DNA of 64,000 nt from Frigoriglobus tundricola (GTDB lineage: Bacteria; Planctomycetota; Planctomycetia; Gemmatales; Gemmataceae): positions 7,998,001 to 8,062,000 of the forward strand of contig NZ_CP053452.2 of NCBI RefSeq assembly GCF_013128195.2. Direction: 5' to 3'. The translations under genes were made by a program, and so were the position numbers. Of this stretch, positions 59,677-64,000 are shown in pieces. Position 1 is the stretch's first letter; each line of letters opens with the position of its first letter. The notes below the pieces were generated by a model. The model was not told the DNA's origin. It was given only the letters and a program-made list of their open reading frames with translations, and searched no databases.

Positions 59677-60684
59677 TCATGCGAACTGCTTGAACAGTTC
59701 ATCAATAGGGTGCGGAGCCGCTTTGCCGTCCAGCAGAACCCCGGAACCGAATCGGGTTTCGAGGAGATGTCTCGTTTCCGGAGGGCAGTCTTTTACCTGA
59801 CCTCCTCCCTCGGCGTCGTAATCGTTCTCACGAAGATCGAGCGTAGCGAGTGCTGACAGTGCTCGCGATGTTGCGATCGCCCGTAGTCCGTCCTCGCCTA
59901 TCGAGTTCCCTGACAGATCGATCTGCCGGAGCGAACGGGCACGTTTGCATCGAGCGAGTATCTGTGCGCACTCGTCGGTCACGTCGGTGCTTCGGAGCTT
60001 GAGGGTCTCGAGTTGCCCGATCAGGGGTCCCTTTGTCAGTCGCTTGATCCAGTTCTGCCGTTCCTCCGAGAACATCCAGCCGCAATAGTTATACGACAGG
60101 TCCAGATGTCGCAACGCGGGTAGCGTTTTGGCTCGTCCCAAAAGTTCCAGCCCTGCGCAATCCAGATGGCCGTTGTCGTCATCAGCAATTAAGTCAAGAT
60201 GTTTAATGTTGGTCAGGTATTTCGAGCGAAGCAATGCTGCAAGCTCTTTGGTTTCGAAGCCTTGTCGATCAATTAATAGTTCGTTCAACTGTAGCGGTTC
60301 GGGACACCGGATGAGATCCGCATGTTGTGATTTGTGGAAGAGGTTAACCCGTTCAATTGGGGCATGTTGAAACAAGGCTGCGGCGTTATCGACGAAGCGT
60401 TGCTCTTCGTCGTTGACGCTGATTGCCCAAGCGAAACCACGACGAAAATGAACACCGAAGACAAATTGCCGAAACGAATTTGCTACCTCGAACTGTCGGA
60501 AGGGGGATTCCCACTCTGCTCGGTGGGCCCCGAGCAGAGCCCCCTGGCGTTCCTTCAGAGACGGGTTCTCAGCTTTGCGAACCAACTCGATCTGCACGCG
60601 GATGAACTCGGCGCGGTCTTCCTCACCGTGTTCCTGAAGCCAGTCGGCGAAGACGAGACGCGGCGTATCGTCGTCGGGGTTCAC
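59677..60684 (-). CDS. TIGR02996-domain leucine-rich-repeat protein with frameshifted 5' end
   Basis: The readable frame starts at GTG 60684 and gives 335 residues: NPDDDTPRLVFADWLQEHGE then DRAEFIRVQIEL, the TIGR02996 'repeat-companion' domain of Gemmata and relatives. Leucine-rich repeats follow (LPALRHLDLSYNYCGWMF; LRQIDLSGNSIGEDGLRAIA; SALATLDLRENDYD). Immediately upstream, another frame reads MNERDALMRAICE, the missing first residues of the domain, behind a GAGG site (ATG 60724). A two-base deletion near 60683 appears to have split the gene. It is either a pseudogene or expressed from the weaker GTG. Confidence 0.75.
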   Translation of the reverse strand: MNPDDDTPRLVFADWLQEHGEEDRAEFIRVQIELVRKAENPSLKERQGALLGAHRAEWESPFRQFEVANSFRQFVFGVHFRRGFAWAISVNDEEQRFVDNAAALFQHAPIERVNLFHKSQHADLIRCPEPLQLNELLIDRQGFETKELAALLRSKYLTNIKHLDLIADDDNGHLDCAGLELLGRAKTLPALRHLDLSYNYCGWMFSEERQNWIKRLTKGPLIGQLETLKLRSTDVTDECAQILARCKRARSLRQIDLSGNSIGEDGLRAIATSRALSALATLDLRENDYDAEGGGQVKDCPPETRHLLETRFGSGVLLDGKAAPHPIDELFKQFA

Positions 60685-61275
60685 AGATCGCTCGCATGAG
60701 CGCGTCGCGTTCGTTCATCGTCGCCTCACCGAGTGCCCCACCGCGCGCATTAGGCAACTGTCATTCTCACTCCGCCTCTGGGTCGCGCGCGGACGGGACG
60801 CGTGGGATGATCTGAGCCCGTGCGACCCAGGGCGGATTGAGACGCACGCCGCCCAGCTCGCCCTGACGAGCGGTTCTCCGCTAGCGCCAATTGTGCGCAA
60901 CTCGTTTGTTGGAATAAGGCTTGGGCTGTGACTCTTGGCTTGTGTGATTTCAATGCAACGGCCACCGGGCTTCAATCCCGAGTTCGAGGTCACGGGGCAT
61001 GTGGGATCATTTGAGCCGCACCTGCCTCAGACCAGTTGGGGGGGGCTGACGTGCCATGAGCCGTATGGAGCGAGAGGTTGCGTTCCCGCCAGCACTCATT
61101 GACGGTGTTTGCGGCTGGAACGGGTACTCCCCCGAGTCGCCCCTTTCCGTCGGACCTGATGAGTGGATGTTACCCCCGTAACACTCGGCCCGATGGAAAT
61201 AGCAACGGTGTTACCCCCGTTACAACCCGCTCTGGTCGTCGCACGCGGCTCATGGGAGCCGCGTGCGACGGTCGC
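60685..61275. other. 591-base spacer with decayed 5' coding remnant and hairpins
   Basis: The first 40 bases encode the original N-terminus of the TIGR02996 gene. Further on are two copies of GTTACCCCCGT (61169-61179 and 61210-61220) and a terminator-like hairpin (61237-61270). I see no gene in between. Confidence 0.6.
61237..61270 (-). terminator. Stem-loop 3' of the C45 gene
   Basis: Perfect 14-bp arms at 61237-61250 and 61257-61270 around a 6-base loop, starting 6 bases after the stop codon of the minus-strand gene that ends at 61276. No strong U-run. Confidence 0.55.
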
Positions 61276-62412
61276 TCACTTCTCGTCGAACAGTTTCCCC
61301 AGCTCCAGCTTCGTCGGCTTGAGCTTGGTCGCCGGGCCGGTGCCATAAGCGAGGTGTAGCACCCTGTCGCCGGGCTCGAACACCATGCTCTGTAGCGTGT
61401 GCTTCCCCTGGTTGACCTTGTCGAGTTCCGCGAACGCGTCGCTCACCCCGAGCTTCGGACCGTCCTTCGCCTGGAGGGGCGACAGTTTCTCGTATCGCTC
61501 GCACTTGTTGTCCACGCAGAGCTTTTCACTGCGGAAGTGGTTCGTGCAGCAGCACACGCCGTTCTGGTGCGTCCGCACTTCGAGGCTCTTCGGCGTCAGT
61601 TCGAACACCGCGCCGCCGGCCTTGTCGCAGATCGTCATGCAGCAGGTCGAGGTGCGGGGCAACGCGCGCAGGAACGTCTCGGCCTCCGCGACCGTGGCGC
61701 ACTCTTCGAGCACGCGGCGGAACGTGAGCAAGAGCGGCGTGCCCTTCCAGTTGAATTCCGCCTTGTCCGCGGACTTTTTGATGCTGATCTCGTTGATCGT
61801 GACGCACAGCCCGGCGTCGTTCATCCCGCTAATGACGCCCTCGATCGGGGTGATCGTGACCGCCGCAAACGCCCGCTTGCCCTCGCCCTTGTAAACCACG
61901 ACCAGCGTGTGTTCGGTCATGCCCTTGGTCGGCATCCAGTCGAAGTTGCGGGCGAACAGTGGCCCGCCGGTCTTGCTCCGCTCCTTCTCGACGATGATCG
62001 TCGAGCAGCCCATTCCGCTCGTGAGGTCGGCGACCGTGTTGGCGAACAGCAAAAGGGACAGCTCGCGGTCGGACGCCTTTGCGGCGGCCACGATCTCGTC
62101 CGCGTGGTGCTTGGGGAAGCTGGGCTTCAGCGCGCCGGACATGACCGCCAGCAGCGGGTAGCGCTTGTCCTGGCCGGCGTCCTTGAGGAACTGTTTGTGC
62201 AGCCCGTCGAGGTTCGGGGCGTTCGCGACCGCGAGCTTACCGAACTGCTCGCCCATCTCGGCCGGCTTGCCCCGGACGATCAGCACCGGCACCTTCTCGA
62301 TGTACTTCAACTCGCCGCCCGCGTGCTTGGCCGCCGGGAACGCCTTCGGCTCGTCGGCCCGCGTGCCCTGTGCCAACAACACGAGGGCGAGACCGCAGAC
62401 GAATCGCTTCAT
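61276..62412 (-). CDS. Exported C45-family autoproteolytic acyltransferase/hydrolase
   Basis: The ATG at 62412 has GAGAGG 8 bases upstream and a signal peptide (MKRFVCGLALVLLAQGTRA). The 378-residue protein fits the peptidase C45/acyl-CoA:6-aminopenicillanate acyltransferase family: VPVLIVRGKPAEMGEQFGKL, then SGMGCSTIIV with the expected N-terminal nucleophile Cys136 exposed after self-cleavage, LFARNFDWMP and GVISGMNDAGLCVTINE. Relatives hydrolyse or transfer acyl groups on amide bonds. The natural substrate is unknown. A hairpin follows the stop codon. Confidence 0.85.
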   Translation of the reverse strand: MKRFVCGLALVLLAQGTRADEPKAFPAAKHAGGELKYIEKVPVLIVRGKPAEMGEQFGKLAVANAPNLDGLHKQFLKDAGQDKRYPLLAVMSGALKPSFPKHHADEIVAAAKASDRELSLLLFANTVADLTSGMGCSTIIVEKERSKTGGPLFARNFDWMPTKGMTEHTLVVVYKGEGKRAFAAVTITPIEGVISGMNDAGLCVTINEISIKKSADKAEFNWKGTPLLLTFRRVLEECATVAEAETFLRALPRTSTCCMTICDKAGGAVFELTPKSLEVRTHQNGVCCCTNHFRSEKLCVDNKCERYEKLSPLQAKDGPKLGVSDAFAELDKVNQGKHTLQSMVFEPGDRVLHLAYGTGPATKLKPTKLELGKLFDEK

Positions 62413-62447
62413 GGCGTCATCCTCTCAGGAGACCAAAGCAGAGGCGC

Positions 62448-62584
62448 TTATCCGCAGACAACACAGACTGGCAGACTATGCACGTTCAAGAACAGGTGGC
62501 GCAAACAGCTCGTTCGCCCCCGCCTTCTGGCTTCGACTCGTTGCCTGTCTTCAAATCTGCGGAATCTGTGTAATCTGTGGATAA
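62448..62584. repeat. Inverted repeat of TTATCCGCAGACAACACAGA type
   Basis: Arms 62448-62467 and 62565-62584 match at 17 of 20 positions around a 97-base spacer. It lies between the permease and C45 genes. Confidence 0.75.
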
Positions 62585-62601
62585 AACTCTTCCCCTCCCG
62601 C

Positions 62602-64000
62602 TCAGCTCTCGTTCGGCTGGGCGGTGCGGCCGAGGGCGACGTCGAATTCAGTCACGAGCGGGAGCAACATGGCCCAGATGGTGAACCCGAACGCCGCGCC
62701 CAGCACCATGAACGGGATGAGCGGGTCGGCGGATTCGTCCGTACCGGGTCGGCCGCCGATGAGGACATTCACCACGCAGTAGAACATCGCCAGCGGACAG
62801 GCCACGCTCGCCAGGCTCAGTGCCGGCGAGGGGCGGTCCGCGCTCAGCACGTACAGCAGCCCGCCGATGCCCAGCACCAGGAACGAGATGAAGCTGACCC
62901 ACTGGTTCCCGAAGCTGCCGCCGTTGATGACGATCAGGTAGATGCTGATGAGCGTGCCGATCGACAGGAAGAAGACCGTGCCGAGCGTGTGCGCGATGGC
63001 CATGCGGCTCTGGCTGATGCGGAGCGACACGTGCAGGCCGAGAGCGACCGCGAACCCGAACAGCACCACGAGCGCCCCGGCCACCGCGATGAGCGGGCCG
63101 AAGTTCGCGGCCAGGACCGCGCCCGCGGGCGTGTCCGGCGGCGTCCGCGAGAGCGCCCCGCGGACCGCGTAGAAGATCGCGAGCAGGAGCGGCGGGAGGA
63201 TGTACTCCTTGCAGTTGTACAGCACGCCGAGCAGCTTACCGAACACGAACTCTTTCGGTGAAACGTCGGTCACGAGCAGCACGTCGAGCGCGCCGCCGTC
63301 GCGCTCCGACGTGACCGAGGTGACCGCCTGCGCCGCGACCAGCAAGAGGCTGAGGACCGCGACGGGAACCAGCCCGTAAGCGGCGGCGAACACGGGCCGC
63401 CCACCGGGCCGGTTCAACTCGCTCACCGCGAAGTAGAGGATGAGCGCGAGCACGATCCCGAACGCGAACTTCACTAACAGGGGCCGGCGCCCGTAGGCGA
63501 GGGTGCGGATCTCGCGCCACAGGATCGGGTTCGGCCACACCTGCCGCGCCTGCCCCGGTGCGGCGTGCGCCCGCGCCCGCTTCTCCGCGGCGACGGCCTC
63601 GTCCGCTTCGGCGTTGGGGTCCGCGACCACCACCTCGCGCTGGATGATCGGTTCGCCGCTCGGGTTCCACTTCCGGAGCTTCCAGATGCCGACGCCGTTC
63701 ATCACGCCGCACCACACGATCATGACGAGGACGAACCCGTAAGCCGGAGCGAGGTCCGCCCGGCCACTGGGCGGCGGTTCGAGAACCGTTTGCATCGCGA
63801 GGAACGGATCGAGCCACGCCTGAACGGTGGGCCAATCGGTGCCCGGGGAGAGCGCCGGCCCGACCGTTCCCAGCCCCTGCGTCAAGCAGACGTACAGCAC
63901 CAGAAACAGCACCGAGAGCGCGAGCGCCTGGTACGTCTTCTCGCGCCACAGCGCGATCAACCCGCCGAGCGACCCGGCGGCCACGGCGGACGCGAGCAGC
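62602..64000 (-). CDS. ABC-2-type transporter permease (N-terminus outside window)
   Basis: The gene begins beyond the right edge; 465 residues are visible. They contain two bundles of membrane helices joined by a hydrophilic stretch (VVVADPNAEADEAVAAEKRA). NPILWREIRTLAYGRR resembles the coupling segment of ABC-2 permeases in planctomycetes, and SVTSERDGGALDVLLVTDVS, then FVFGKLLGVLYN is the conserved TSEREKGTLELLL-type motif next to the membrane. It would form the membrane part of an exporter with an ATPase, which is not in the window. Confidence 0.85.
   Translation of the reverse strand, partial: LLASAVAAGSLGGLIALWREKTYQALALSVLFLVLYVCLTQGLGTVGPALSPGTDWPTVQAWLDPFLAMQTVLEPPPSGRADLAPAYGFVLVMIVWCGVMNGVGIWKLRKWNPSGEPIIQREVVVADPNAEADEAVAAEKRARAHAAPGQARQVWPNPILWREIRTLAYGRRPLLVKFAFGIVLALILYFAVSELNRPGGRPVFAAAYGLVPVAVLSLLLVAAQAVTSVTSERDGGALDVLLVTDVSPKEFVFGKLLGVLYNCKEYILPPLLLAIFYAVRGALSRTPPDTPAGAVLAANFGPLIAVAGALVVLFGFAVALGLHVSLRISQSRMAIAHTLGTVFFLSIGTLISIYLIVINGGSFGNQWVSFISFLVLGIGGLLYVLSADRPSPALSLASVACPLAMFYCVVNVLIGGRPGTDESADPLIPFMVLGAAFGFTIWAMLLPLVTEFDVALGRTAQPNES

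Noticed and set aside
61399-63261. 620-residue plus-strand frame spanning the C45 gene, the spacer and the permease
   Set aside because: It crosses two well-supported minus-strand genes and a spacer, and is Arg/Glu/His-rich without domains.

Overview
The window is high-GC DNA from a planctomycete, most likely a Gemmataceae (Gemmata-like) bacterium. The call rests on protein families that are common or diagnostic there: a DUF1559 prepilin-like protein, a BBP7 outer-membrane protein, a DUF1571 protein, a TIGR02996 'repeat-companion' protein with leucine-rich repeats, secreted WD40, PQQ-propeller and FG-GAP proteins, an ECF sigma factor of planctomycete type, and the hopanoid enzyme HpnC. Genes lie on both strands in short runs, with many intergenic inverted repeats. 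I saw no rRNA, tRNA, CRISPR array or phage genes.

Layout. 1-15.6 kb: secreted CocE-type hydrolase (cut by the window edge), TPR/SPINDLY glycosyltransferase, rpsR, a small EF-hand-like protein, an MFS transporter overlapping a Ca2+/cation antiporter tail to tail, leuS, and a minus-strand run of alpha/beta hydrolase, WD40 protein, PhoPQ-type hydrolase and hpnC with coupled starts. 15.9-18.9 kb: a four-gene plus-strand cluster with a 60-aa protein, a ubiquitin-conjugating-enzyme (E2/UBC-fold) homologue, an E1/ThiF-like adenylyltransferase and an unrecognised 400-aa protein. This is the best candidate for an undescribed system. 18.9-37.8 kb: site-2 protease, aminotransferase, coaD, propeller and FG-GAP proteins, MDR dehydrogenase, desaturase, a divergent TetR/SDR pair with two operator-like palindromes, ECF sigma, NPCBM protein, TatD nuclease, DUF1559, membrane protein, TIM-barrel isomerase and a degenerate CehA/McbA-like protein.

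38.2-39.7 kb holds three small same-strand genes, each followed directly by a related 85-96 bp imperfect inverted repeat with integron attC features and no integrase in view; it reads as an integron-like cassette array. 40-64 kb: hybrid histidine kinase, DUF1571, BBP7, mnmH, a TPR protein, an intact IS630-family element with a -1 frameshift signal, DUF4058, a class I aminotransferase, DUF3754, an M1 peptidase, a Ser/Thr kinase, fused PutA, a TIGR02996/LRR gene with a 5' frameshift, a C45 acyltransferase-like protein and an ABC permease cut by the window edge.

Repeats are a major theme. One class consists of long intergenic inverted repeats whose arms are themselves hairpins (about 10.2, 10.3, 21.7, 23.3, 25.3 and 38.1 kb). 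A second shares a CGTAAAGTCGAAGAC-type core (about 10.1, 26.7, 28.0, 52.7 and 56.5 kb). A third is composed of purine-rich inverted repeats (36.4, 51.2 and 62.5 kb). One palindromic element lies in frame inside the E1-like gene. Functional calls come from motif reading by eye; no database search was run.
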